Assembly (NCBI GenBank): GCA_035287045.1
Contig: DATECF010000196.1
Location: 1-57,062 of the forward strand
Reading direction: 5' to 3'
Source of the DNA: JACPAP01 sp035287045
GTDB taxonomy: Bacteria > Gemmatimonadota > Gemmatimonadetes > Gemmatimonadales > GWC2-71-9
Length of the DNA: 57,062 nucleotides
Positions 27,896 to 36,186 of the stretch are shown piece after piece. The notes under the pieces are model-generated. The model was not told the origin of the DNA. It did no database searches and saw only the letters and a program-made list of their open reading frames with translations. A program made the position numbers and the translations under genes. Numbering within the stretch: the stretch's first letter is position 1; each line of letters begins with the position of its first letter.

Positions 27896-30800
27896 GGCCG
27901 TTCCCCCGCCAGCCTCGCCATCCGCTGCTTCACGTCTTGCACCAGCGGCTGGAGCTCAGCCTCCGCGCCGTTCCACAGGTCCACGAAATCCCCGTAGTAA
28001 CGCAACGCCCGTTCCCGGTCGCCCTTCAAATCGTACAGCTCGCCCAAGCGGCGATAGGCCGTGGGGAGCTCGGACCGCGCCAAGAAGGGGAAGCGAACGG
28101 GGAGATCCGCGTAGCGTTGCCAGTAGGCGAGCGAGGAGTCCGGATGGTTCGCCACGTCGTAGGCCCAGCCGAGCAGGGCCACCCCGCACTGATCACAGTC
28201 GCCGGCGGCTGCCGTGCGGTGCAGCACCGAGAGCGCCTCCTCGGTCCGACCCTCGGCCAGGCTCGCGATGCCCGCCGCTTCGTCCACGTCCCGCTGGAAA
28301 TCCCGGCCCACCTCCGCCACGCCGGACCGGCGGAAGGCCTCGGCCCAGCGCCGCGCGCCGGCGGCGTCGCCGGCGAGCGCATGGACCCAAACCAGGAGCC
28401 AGTACGGTCGATCCAGCGCCGGCAGATTCTCCATGGGCGTCTCGCGCAAGGCGGCCCCGACGTCGCGCAGGGCCCGGGCGCGATCGCCCCGTACCCTGAG
28501 CTCCGCCGCCGTCCACGCGATCGTCGCCTCGAGTTGCTGGCCTCGCGAGCCGCGTTGCGCCCGCGCCAGCTGGGCGTCGCTCACGTGCGGGCGAGCCTCG
28601 GTGGGCCGGCCGCGAATCAGTGCCACGTCCGCAAACCGCTGGCTGGTCTCCGCCCGGTACGACAGGTTGCCGCGCTGCGCCTCGCGCAGCTGCTCGGAGT
28701 ACACCACGGCCGAGTCATACAGCCCGCGGGCGAAGGCCGAATTGGAATGCATTTCCAGGACGCGCGGATGACCGGGGTAACGTGCCTCGAGCCGGTTCCC
28801 GATCGCACCGGCCTCGTCGAACCGCCCCTGCTGGGCATAGGCGAAGGCCAGGTTGCTGTAGTACAGCGCCACGCTGGAGTCCTGGCCCAGGGCGCGCGCG
28901 TAGTACTCCCCCGCCGCCGCGTAGTCGCTCAACTGTCCGTACAGCACCCCCGTGTTGTTCAGCGCGATCCCGTCGTCCGGATAGCGATCGAGGAGCGTGC
29001 GGTAGGCCGCGATCGCTTTTTCCCGCTCCCCGGTCACGCGGGTGAAGTAGATCCCGGCCGCGTAGGCCGCTTCCCGGTCGGTCAGACGGTCGCGGTGCTG
29101 GTAGGCCTTGGTGAGGGCCTGAGTGGCTCGCGTTCGTTGTTCGAAGTTGTTGCCCAGCATCGTCCCGAGCTTGCGGTAGGCCATGGCGAACACCGTATCC
29201 GCCGCAATCGCCTCCTCCAGCAGCGCCACCGCCCGGTCCTCGTCGCCGGCGTTCTCCGCCGCCAACCCCTGGGTATAGAGCCGAAGGGCCGAAAGGGACG
29301 CCGTGGTCACGCGGTCCAGCGGCGGGGTCCGCCGGATGGTGCGCAGCGACTCGCCGAAGCGCTCCCGGATCTTCTCCGCCAGCCGCTCGACCGCGGTAAA
29401 CAGCTCACCGGCGTCCCCGGCGGCGGCCTGCTGGGCTGTGAGCGTGGCGCCGGACGCCGACACCATCTGCGCCGTGAGCGCGTAGCCCGTTCCGACCGGC
29501 ACGATCTCTCCCACGATCACCGCCCGGAGACCTTCCCGCTCGGCCATCTCCAGCGCCAGCGCCCGGTCCACCCGCGTGCCGGGCGCACGCTGCATACGGC
29601 TGAGGATGGCCGCCACGCGCGTCTGGTCCACCAGCCGGATGACCGGCGACTGCGTGAGGCCGACCCGGAACAGCTCCGTGACGGTGGGACCGAGCGTGGT
29701 GTCGCCCGTGCGGTTCTCGAACGAGGCGACGATCACCGCGTCACGCTCGTCCAACACGCCGGAGGCGACCAGCGTCCCCACGGGTCCGATGCCGAGGGCC
29801 CGCATGGCCATGTACGCCGCCGCTATGACGCCGAGCCCGGCGAACGCCAGGCCGCCGCCCAGCAGCGCCCTTCTCCACGTCAGGTGCTGCCCCAGACCGC
29901 GTGGCGGCCGGGTCGAGTGCTCGCCGGTGATGCGGATCAGCGCGCGCTGCCGCTCGTGGTGCCCCGTGAGCAGCATGATCGGCAACCCGATGGCCAGCAG
30001 GGCGATGGCGCCGAGGAAGACCCAATCGGGCAGGCCAATCGCCTGGACCACGGCGAACACGACGAGCAGCACCACCGTGGATGACGCGGCGAACAGGGCG
30101 GCCACGCGAAGCGGATGCGCCCGCTCGATCGCCGCCGCCGTCCCCGACGAGATCACCGGCAGCGTCCCCACCGGGGTGGTCCCGCCGGTAGGCGTCAGCA
30201 TCCCCTCGAGCTGCGCCACCAGGTCCTCGGCCCGTTGCCAGCGGTCCGCCGGCTTCTTTTCCAGGCACCGCATGATCAGCCCGTTGAGCGCGTCCGGCAC
30301 CGCGGTCCGATGCTTGGTCACCGGCTCAGGGACGTCGGTCAGGTGCGCCGCCAGCACCGCTTGCGGCGTGACCCCGGGGAACGGGGGCCGCCCGCACAGC
30401 ATTTCGTAGGCGGTCGCCCCCGCGGCGTAGAGGTCGGCGCGGTGATCAATGTGCGGGTCCGCCGCGGCTTGCTCCGGCGCCATGTAGAGCGGCGTGCCCA
30501 GGGCCACGCCCATCGAGGTGAGGGTCTGGCGCCGGGTCGCGTCCGCCACCGCTTTGGCGACGCCGAAGTCCGTCACCAGTGCATGCTTCCCGGAGAGCAG
30601 CACGTTGTCCGGCTTGATGTCGCGGTGCACCACCTGCTGGCCGTGCGCGTAGGCCAGCGCGTCCAGCACATCCCGCAGAATCCGCAGCGCTTCCGGCACC
30701 GGCAGCTCACCCTCGCGCCCCAGCTTGGCCCGCAACGACTCGCCCTCGATGAACGGCATCACGTAGTAGAGCAGATCGTCCGACGACCCCGCCGTGAGCA

Positions 30801-31032
30801 GCGGCACGATGTGCGGATGCTGGAGCTTGGCCGCGAGCTGGATCTCCCGCTCGAACCGGTCCACGCTCACGCCCATGGACATCTCCGGCGGCAGGACCTT
30901 CACCACCACCTTCCGCCCCAGCCGCACCTCCTCGGCCAGGAACACGCGGCTCATCCCACCCCCGCCGAGTTCCTTCTCGACGCGGTAGCCAGAGCCCAGC
31001 GCGGCCTGTAAACGGTCTGTAAGTTCGGGCAC
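27892..31032 (-). CDS. Membrane Ser/Thr kinase with TolB-like and TPR extracytoplasmic part (paralogue B)
   Basis: 1046 residues. I preferred GTG 31032 over a TTG at 31059: GGGGGA sits six bases upstream, and MPELTDRLQAALG matches the usual beginning of this family. Kinase loop ELGGGGMSRVF, Lys45, HRDIK (Asp138) and DFG (155-157) are complete. The same architecture as paralogue A follows: membrane helices, a TolB-like domain (DAVIVASFENRTGDTTLGPTV) and TPRs ending QDVKQRMARLAGERP, almost identical to the A terminus (QDVKQRMARLAGERTR). First gene of the pair, divergent from an orphan permease gene 109 bases away. Confidence 0.92.
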   Translation of the reverse strand: MPELTDRLQAALGSGYRVEKELGGGGMSRVFLAEEVRLGRKVVVKVLPPEMSMGVSVDRFEREIQLAAKLQHPHIVPLLTAGSSDDLLYYVMPFIEGESLRAKLGREGELPVPEALRILRDVLDALAYAHGQQVVHRDIKPDNVLLSGKHALVTDFGVAKAVADATRRQTLTSMGVALGTPLYMAPEQAAADPHIDHRADLYAAGATAYEMLCGRPPFPGVTPQAVLAAHLTDVPEPVTKHRTAVPDALNGLIMRCLEKKPADRWQRAEDLVAQLEGMLTPTGGTTPVGTLPVISSGTAAAIERAHPLRVAALFAASSTVVLLVVFAVVQAIGLPDWVFLGAIALLAIGLPIMLLTGHHERQRALIRITGEHSTRPPRGLGQHLTWRRALLGGGLAFAGLGVIAAAYMAMRALGIGPVGTLVASGVLDERDAVIVASFENRTGDTTLGPTVTELFRVGLTQSPVIRLVDQTRVAAILSRMQRAPGTRVDRALALEMAEREGLRAVIVGEIVPVGTGYALTAQMVSASGATLTAQQAAAGDAGELFTAVERLAEKIRERFGESLRTIRRTPPLDRVTTASLSALRLYTQGLAAENAGDEDRAVALLEEAIAADTVFAMAYRKLGTMLGNNFEQRTRATQALTKAYQHRDRLTDREAAYAAGIYFTRVTGEREKAIAAYRTLLDRYPDDGIALNNTGVLYGQLSDYAAAGEYYARALGQDSSVALYYSNLAFAYAQQGRFDEAGAIGNRLEARYPGHPRVLEMHSNSAFARGLYDSAVVYSEQLREAQRGNLSYRAETSQRFADVALIRGRPTEARPHVSDAQLARAQRGSRGQQLEATIAWTAAELRVRGDRARALRDVGAALRETPMENLPALDRPYWLLVWVHALAGDAAGARRWAEAFRRSGVAEVGRDFQRDVDEAAGIASLAEGRTEEALSVLHRTAAAGDCDQCGVALLGWAYDVANHPDSSLAYWQRYADLPVRFPFLARSELPTAYRRLGELYDLKGDRERALRYYGDFVDLWNGAEAELQPLVQDVKQRMARLAGERP

Positions 31033-31141
31033 GGAGGGTCCCCCAAAGGCAGCCCTCAAGCTACGCCCCCACCCGTCGCCGGACTAGAGCCGTGCCGCCC
31101 CGGGAAACCGGCCCGTCCAGGGCGACGTAGGGTTCTTTATC

Positions 31142-33535
31142 ATGACCGGCCTCACTCAGGACCTCCGCTACGCGTTCCGGTTTCTGACCAAACGGCCCGG
31201 GCTCACCACGCTCGCCGTCCTCTGTCTCGCCATTGGGATCGGCGCCAACACCGCCATCTTCAGCCCGGTGGACGTCTTCATGCTGCGCCCCCTGCCGTAC
31301 CCGGAGGCGGAACGGCTGGTGATCATGACCACTGTGGACCAGAACCGGGGCGGCATGGAACTCTCGTATTCCCTCCCGGACCTGCTCGACACCCGCGCCC
31401 AAGCCAAGACACTCGACATCGCCGCGTACACCGGCCGGAGCCTCAACCTGTCCGGCCGCGACGAACCGGAGCGCCTGATCGGCCAGGTGGTCACCGCCAA
31501 CTTCTTCCGGGTCCTCGGCGTCCAGCCCGCGCTAGGCCGCGACTTCCTGCCCGCCGAGGAGCACCCCGCCACCGACCGGCCGGCGATCATGAGCCACGGG
31601 CTCTGGCAGCGCCGGTTCGACTCGGATTCGCGGGTGCTGGGGCAGGCCATCAGGCTCGACGGGTCGTCATACACGGTCGTGGGCGTGGCCCCCGCCACGT
31701 TCGGGTTCCCCGACCCCTCCGCTGATGTCTGGATCCCGGTGGTGGCGGATGGCAATGCGCCGCGCGGCGCCCACTATCTCCAGACCATCGCCCGCCTGAA
31801 ACCCGGAGCCACGCTGGAAACGGCGCGCGCCGAGCTCAGTACCATCGCGCGGCGTCTGGAGAACACCTACCCCGAGTCTAACCGGGGCTTCGGAGCCCGG
31901 CTCACGTCCGTGCGGGACGAGCTGTACGGCCCGCAGTTCCGTTACGGCTCGGGGATCTCCAGTGTGGCGGTGTTCTTCCTCCTGCTGATCACCGCCGCCA
32001 ACGTGGCCAATCTGTTGCTCGCCCACGCGGCCAGCCGCGAGCGCGAAATCGCCATCCGGACCGCGCTGGGCGCCGGCCGAGGGCGCATCGTTCGCCAATT
32101 GCTATTCGAGAGTTTGCTGCTGGGCGCCGGCGGCGGCGTATTGGGTTTGGGATTCGCCTACCTCGGCATCAAGGGCCTTTTCACCATCATGCCGTCCTGG
32201 TTCCCGGGCGTGGAACGCATCGGGCTCGACGCCCGGGTGCTGGGATTCGCCGCCGCGGTCTCGCTCTTGGCCGCGTTCGTGGCCGGCCTGGGACCCGCCC
32301 TGCAGGCCGGCCGGCAGAACGTGCGCGAGTCGTTGCAGGAGAGCGGCCGAGGCTCCAGCCTGGGGCGCCGTCGCGGCCGGTTGCGGGGGGTATTCGTGGT
32401 GTCCGAGGTAGCGCTCGCCATCGCCCTGCTGGCCGGCGCGGGCCTCCTGGTCAAAGGGTTCGACCGGCTTCAGTCGGCGCCGCTGGGATTCGACACCGAC
32501 GACGTGCTCACCCTCCGGACCACGCTTCCCACCGGCACGTACTCCGACCCCGCCGGCCAATGGCGGTTCACGGAGCAGGTGGTGCGGCGCCTGGGAGAGT
32601 TGCCCGGCGTGGTGAGCGCGGGCGCCACATCGATCCTGCCTACGACCGGCAATACCGCCACGTATTACCACGTCGAAGGCGAGGATGCATCCGACGGCGA
32701 GCGCCAAGTGGTGAGCTACCGCTCCGTGACCGCGGACTACCTCGCCACCGTCGGCATCCCGCTCCTCCGCGGCAGAGGCTTCGCGAGCGGCGACGTGGCA
32801 GACGCTCCCCTGGTGGCGATCGTGAACCAGGCGTTCGTCCGGCGGCATTGGCCGGACGGCGACGCGCTGGCCAAACGCCTGGTGCTCCAGTCAGGCACGC
32901 GCGACATCGTGGGCGTGGTGCGGGACGCGCGGGAGTGGGGGGGCGAAACGGAGCCACGTCCCATGGTGTACCTGCCGGGCGCGCAGCTGCCGTTCCGCAA
33001 TTTGGGTATCGCGCTGCGGGCGGCGGGCGATCCCGTCGCCCTGGCCGGTCCGGCGCGGGCTGCCGTGCTGGCGCTGGACCCGGACCAGCCGGTGTTCGAC
33101 GTCATGACCATGGCCCGGCGGATCGCGCTGGATAATCAGGGTAACGGCGTGGTGGCGCGGATCATGGGCGTGCTCTCCGCCATCGCGCTGGTGCTGGCGG
33201 TCGTGGGCGTGTACGGCGTGATGAGCTACAACGTGAGCCAGCGAACCCAGGAGATCGGTATCCGGATGGCGCTGGGGGCCGCGGCGCGCGACGTGTTGAA
33301 CCTGGTACTGCGGCAGAGTGCCCGAGTGGTTGGTATCGGAACCGTGCTCGGCATCCTGCTCGCCCTGGGCTTGAGCCGCGGGCTGTCCATCTTCCTCTTT
33401 GGCGTGAGTCCGTTCGACCCGCTCACCTTCGGCACCGCGGTGCTGGCGCTGGCCGTCGCGGCGCTGGTCGCCAGCTACCTGCCGGCGCGTCGGGCCACGC
33501 GGACGGATCCGTTGGTCTCGCTCAGGACGGAGTAG
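31142..33535 (+). CDS. ADOP/MacB-like ABC permease without ATPase (1)
   Basis: 797 residues, the acidobacterial duplicated orphan permease layout: N-terminal helix (LAIGIGANTAIFSPVDVFMLRPLPY), a MacB periplasmic core domain, three FtsX helices near 270-400, a second core domain, and a second FtsX block ending SYLPARRATRTDPLVSLRTE. No ATPase gene is adjacent, as is usual for this family. The substrate is unknown; related MacB proteins act on peptides, lipoproteins or toxins across the envelope. Shine-Dalgarno is weak. It starts 109 bases from the divergent kinase gene and may be linked to it functionally. Confidence 0.92.
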   Translation: MTGLTQDLRYAFRFLTKRPGLTTLAVLCLAIGIGANTAIFSPVDVFMLRPLPYPEAERLVIMTTVDQNRGGMELSYSLPDLLDTRAQAKTLDIAAYTGRSLNLSGRDEPERLIGQVVTANFFRVLGVQPALGRDFLPAEEHPATDRPAIMSHGLWQRRFDSDSRVLGQAIRLDGSSYTVVGVAPATFGFPDPSADVWIPVVADGNAPRGAHYLQTIARLKPGATLETARAELSTIARRLENTYPESNRGFGARLTSVRDELYGPQFRYGSGISSVAVFFLLLITAANVANLLLAHAASREREIAIRTALGAGRGRIVRQLLFESLLLGAGGGVLGLGFAYLGIKGLFTIMPSWFPGVERIGLDARVLGFAAAVSLLAAFVAGLGPALQAGRQNVRESLQESGRGSSLGRRRGRLRGVFVVSEVALAIALLAGAGLLVKGFDRLQSAPLGFDTDDVLTLRTTLPTGTYSDPAGQWRFTEQVVRRLGELPGVVSAGATSILPTTGNTATYYHVEGEDASDGERQVVSYRSVTADYLATVGIPLLRGRGFASGDVADAPLVAIVNQAFVRRHWPDGDALAKRLVLQSGTRDIVGVVRDAREWGGETEPRPMVYLPGAQLPFRNLGIALRAAGDPVALAGPARAAVLALDPDQPVFDVMTMARRIALDNQGNGVVARIMGVLSAIALVLAVVGVYGVMSYNVSQRTQEIGIRMALGAAARDVLNLVLRQSARVVGIGTVLGILLALGLSRGLSIFLFGVSPFDPLTFGTAVLALAVAALVASYLPARRATRTDPLVSLRTE

Positions 33536-33545
33536 GTACCGGCGT

Positions 33546-34013
33546 TCATTGGGTTGGTGGCTCCACTTCTCCGCTCCGCCGCCGCACCGTCTGGAACAGC
33601 CGCTCGGTGGTGACCCGCGCCTCGGCCTCGGTGACGCCCTCGTTCTGAAGCCACCGAGCCGCGGCGGAACCGCTGCCGACCAGCGCCAGGAGCAGGTGCT
33701 CGGTACCCACCGAAACCTGTTTCAGCTCCACCGCCCACCGCTGCGCCGCCTCCATCACCGCAGCCTCGCCGACCATTGGGTCGGGAGCCTCAGGCCCCAG
33801 CGCGGCGCGTGCCCGCTCCAGCAACTCGCTTTCCTTGACGCCCAACTCCCGCAGCACAAACGCGGACATCCCGCGCCGGTCGCCCAGCAGGCCCACCAGA
33901 ATGTGCTCGGCGCAGAGGCGGGGATGACCCAGGCGTGCCTTCTCTTCGAGCGCGCGCTGCATCACCCGCTTGGCGCGGTCAGTGAGCAGCGGGCCCGAGG
34001 CTGGAGATGCCAT
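33546..34013 (-). CDS. Stand-alone double Clp N-terminal domain protein
   Basis: 155 residues from ATG 34013 (a TTG three codons earlier is less likely). Two Clp_N-type helical repeats: LTDRAKRVMQRALEEKARLGHPRLCAEHILVGLLGD and, after a linker, VMEAAQRWAVELKQVSVGTEHLLLALVG. There are no AAA+ modules. In ClpA/ClpC these domains bind substrates and adaptors, so a free copy may act as an adaptor, decoy or inhibitor of a Clp ATPase; similar free domains exist in other bacteria. It is separated from the convergent permease by ten bases. Confidence 0.88.
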   Translation of the reverse strand: MASPASGPLLTDRAKRVMQRALEEKARLGHPRLCAEHILVGLLGDRRGMSAFVLRELGVKESELLERARAALGPEAPDPMVGEAAVMEAAQRWAVELKQVSVGTEHLLLALVGSGSAAARWLQNEGVTEAEARVTTERLFQTVRRRSGEVEPPTQ

Positions 34014-34068
34014 ACGGCCCAAAACTAGGACGCGCCCCGGCGACGGACCAGGGTGGCGCCCCCGAACC

Positions 34069-34782
34069 CTATGGCTGCACCGTCACGAACCACGTGTGGC
34101 GCGTGGACAGGGCGAATAGCACGCTGTAGCGGCGGTCCCGCGGTGTAATGACGCTCTGGTACGCGTCGAGGATCACCTGCCCGCCGGTCACCAGCCCGCT
34201 GAGCAGGGCCCACGGAACCTCGATCCTGGGTGGCACGGGACCCGTCGCGTTGAGCTCCGCCACCCATCGGCCGTCCTTCTCGACCAGCAGCCTCCAGCGT
34301 TCGAAGATGGTGTCGGCCGGCAGGATCTCGGTCACCAGGTCGAGCTTGAGCGTCGAGTCCACGTTGACCGTCAGGTTGGCAGGACCCAGGCGCCACGGGG
34401 GCGTGACCCGAAACACCGGCGCCGGTTCCCCGATCCCCTGGATCGCCGGTGCCTCGAGCTCCACCGGCCCCAGGGGCGCCTCCGGATCGAGGCCCCAGGA
34501 TTCGGCGTACACGATGTCCGACGGGGTGTCCGTCGGCAGCCCCGCGTGGGGGGCGATCGTCCGTCCCATGACACGGATCGATGAGTCCGTGAGGGTACGC
34601 ACGGCGCCATCGGCGTCGTAGCCTGGCCAGAGCGAGCCGGACACCCGCGCTTCGCCCGCCGGTGCTGAATCGGTGAGCGTCACGATGACGCGGAGCAGCG
34701 CCGGCGTATCCAGCACCGGCTCGGAAAACTCCAATCCGCAGGCCGTTACCCCGGCCAGGACCACCATCCGGAGCGCCCTCAT
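34069..34782 (-). CDS. Small secreted lipoprotein of unknown function
   Basis: 237 residues from ATG 34782, which overlaps the stop of the upstream gene as ATGA. The start begins MRALRMVVLAGVTACG, a lipoprotein signal with Cys15. The rest is beta-rich (RVIVTLTDSAPAGEARVSGSLW, TLKLDLVTEILPADTIFERW, VPWALLSGLVTGGQVILDAY) without a known motif. It forms an operon with the HERVH-containing secreted protein just upstream, so the pair may act together at the cell surface. Confidence 0.75.
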   Translation of the reverse strand: MRALRMVVLAGVTACGLEFSEPVLDTPALLRVIVTLTDSAPAGEARVSGSLWPGYDADGAVRTLTDSSIRVMGRTIAPHAGLPTDTPSDIVYAESWGLDPEAPLGPVELEAPAIQGIGEPAPVFRVTPPWRLGPANLTVNVDSTLKLDLVTEILPADTIFERWRLLVEKDGRWVAELNATGPVPPRIEVPWALLSGLVTGGQVILDAYQSVITPRDRRYSVLFALSTRHTWFVTVQP

Positions 34783-35678
34783 CGTCCGGAGAGAAACTCC
34801 GCCTCCAGCTCCGTGGGGAAGCGGCTGAAATCGCTGGAGTCGTAGATGACGCGGTTGAGCGTGCCCACCACCCAATCCAGCACATCCAGCGCCGCATATC
34901 GGGTGAGGAACCGCCCGCCCGGAACGGGACGCAACAGCGCGAGCGTAAGGGGCTCGCTCCAGGCCGTGAGCAGGAAGTCCCCCTGAAGCACGTGCACCCG
35001 CTCGTGGGCCATTACCTCTCGGGGCGTGAGGGTGGACAGCGTACGCGAGTCGCTCCGGAAGATCGACCGACCTGCCATGAATCCGCCGAGCGGGGCGCCC
35101 GAATCGAGGATCCGGCGACCGTCGGCCTCGAACACGGCGGCGCCGGAGGAGAGACTCTCGCCCAGCTGGAGCTGCAGCCGGGACTCCACCAGGCCGTAGG
35201 TGAGCCACGCGGCCGCGGAAAGGTCGAGCTGCGGCCGAACGTGGACGCCGTTGGTGAGGCCTACCGTGGCCCGTACCGGCAACGGCCCGAGGGGCAGGAA
35301 CAGGCGACTGAAGGTGGCCTCGGCCTCGGACGCATTGCGCACCATGGAGACGCCCACGGCGTGGATTTCGCGGCCCAGGAAGCCCGCGCCCCAGAAGTCC
35401 TGCACCGCGGTCCGCTTGCCGGCGTAGATCACCGCGCCACCCAGCGCCCCGCGCGCGAACCCGTCCGTGAACGAGCCACCCTTGAGCTTCTGGAGTAAGC
35501 CGCCGGTAATCGCGCCGATGGTGGCGTTGCCGGCGAGGACCGTGAAGTGACCCACCCAGCGAGGGGTCTCCGGGGGAACGGGCGTGATGGTGACCGGCGG
35601 CGCCTGCGCCACCGCGGCGCCGGACAGCGCCAGCAGGACCGGTGCCGCCATCAAGAGGGACCAGCGCGGACGGTGCAC
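34779..35678 (-). CDS. Secreted protein with HExxH-like motif
   Basis: 299 residues, GTG start, signal peptide ending AAVAQA. A glycine-rich hydrophobic stretch (ATIGAITGGLLQKL...RGALGGAVIYAG) follows. Near 215-225 there is an HERVH motif (REVMAHERVHVLQGDF), followed about 60 residues on by a terminal ELEAEFL. HExxH plus a downstream acidic helix could be a zinc site of a gluzincin-like protein, but no known peptidase family is recognised. An internal ATG at 35651 would leave too short an N-region for the signal. First gene of a two-gene operon, divergent from arsR. Confidence 0.7.
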   Translation of the reverse strand: MHRPRWSLLMAAPVLLALSGAAVAQAPPVTITPVPPETPRWVGHFTVLAGNATIGAITGGLLQKLKGGSFTDGFARGALGGAVIYAGKRTAVQDFWGAGFLGREIHAVGVSMVRNASEAEATFSRLFLPLGPLPVRATVGLTNGVHVRPQLDLSAAAWLTYGLVESRLQLQLGESLSSGAAVFEADGRRILDSGAPLGGFMAGRSIFRSDSRTLSTLTPREVMAHERVHVLQGDFLLTAWSEPLTLALLRPVPGGRFLTRYAALDVLDWVVGTLNRVIYDSSDFSRFPTELEAEFLSGR

Positions 35679-35778
35679 CCATTCGAATTAGACACCGGTC
35701 CGCCGAAGCGCCAGGCCACAGCCTTCAGGGCAGCGTGTACGCCCGGATAAAGGGGCAGGCGCACGCCGAGCCTGGGCA

Positions 35779-35829
35779 TTGACCGAAAGTGCAGACTCGC
35801 CTAATATTGGTAACCATATGGTTACCAAT
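35779..35829 (+). promoter_or_regulatory. arsR promoter with 24-base palindromic operator over the start codon
   Basis: TTGACC (35779-35784), 17-base spacer, TAATAT (35802-35807). A perfect palindrome with half-site ATTGGTAACCAT spans 35806-35829 and includes the ATG at 35818. Transcription would start near 35813-35815, giving an almost leaderless mRNA. Binding of the encoded ArsR protein here would block both the -10 region and the start site, so autorepression is expected. Confidence 0.85.
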
Positions 35830-36147
35830 GTGAGATCCCGACGCCTGACGGCCTTGTTCGCGGCTTTGGCGGATCCCACTCGCCGGGACATCTTGCTCCG
35901 CCTGGCGGATGGAGAAGCCACCGTAGGACGGCTGGCCCGGCCGTACCGGGTTTCCCGGCCGGCCATCTCCAGGCACCTTCGCGTACTGGAGGAGGCTGGC
36001 CTGGTGCGGAGCGTCCGGGTAGGGAGGGAGAGCCGGTGCTCTCTGGACCCGGGGCGGTTCAGGGAGGCGGCCCAATGGATCGCCCTGCCTCGGACGGCTT
36101 GGGAGGGGCGGCTGGATGGGTTGGTGGACTACCTGGGTTGGACCTGA
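35818..36147 (+). CDS. ArsR-family winged-helix repressor
   Basis: 109 residues from ATG 35818. An in-frame TTG at 35779 is rejected because it coincides with the -35 box. The winged helix is complete: FAALADPTRRDILLRLADGEATVGRLA, recognition helix VSRPAISRHLRVLEEAGLV, wing RVGRESRCSL. There is no metal-binding ELCVC motif, so it belongs with the non-metal SdpR/SRPBCC-associated ArsR proteins. No partner gene (SRPBCC, membrane protein or transporter) follows; a terminator comes directly after the stop. The divergent secreted-protein operon (start 35678) is another possible target. Confidence 0.92.
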   Translation: MVTNVRSRRLTALFAALADPTRRDILLRLADGEATVGRLARPYRVSRPAISRHLRVLEEAGLVRSVRVGRESRCSLDPGRFREAAQWIALPRTAWEGRLDGLVDYLGWT

Positions 36148-36177
36148 GTGGCCCCGGGCGTCACCTCCCGGGGCCAC
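36148..36177. terminator. Bidirectional terminator hairpin
   Basis: Perfect 11-base stem GTGGCCCCGGG / CCCGGGGCCAC with an eight-base loop, starting at the base after the arsR stop and ending ten bases before the stop of the convergent M14 gene. There is no T tract, which is common at high GC. Confidence 0.75.
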
Positions 36178-36186
36178 CCGCCGTAC

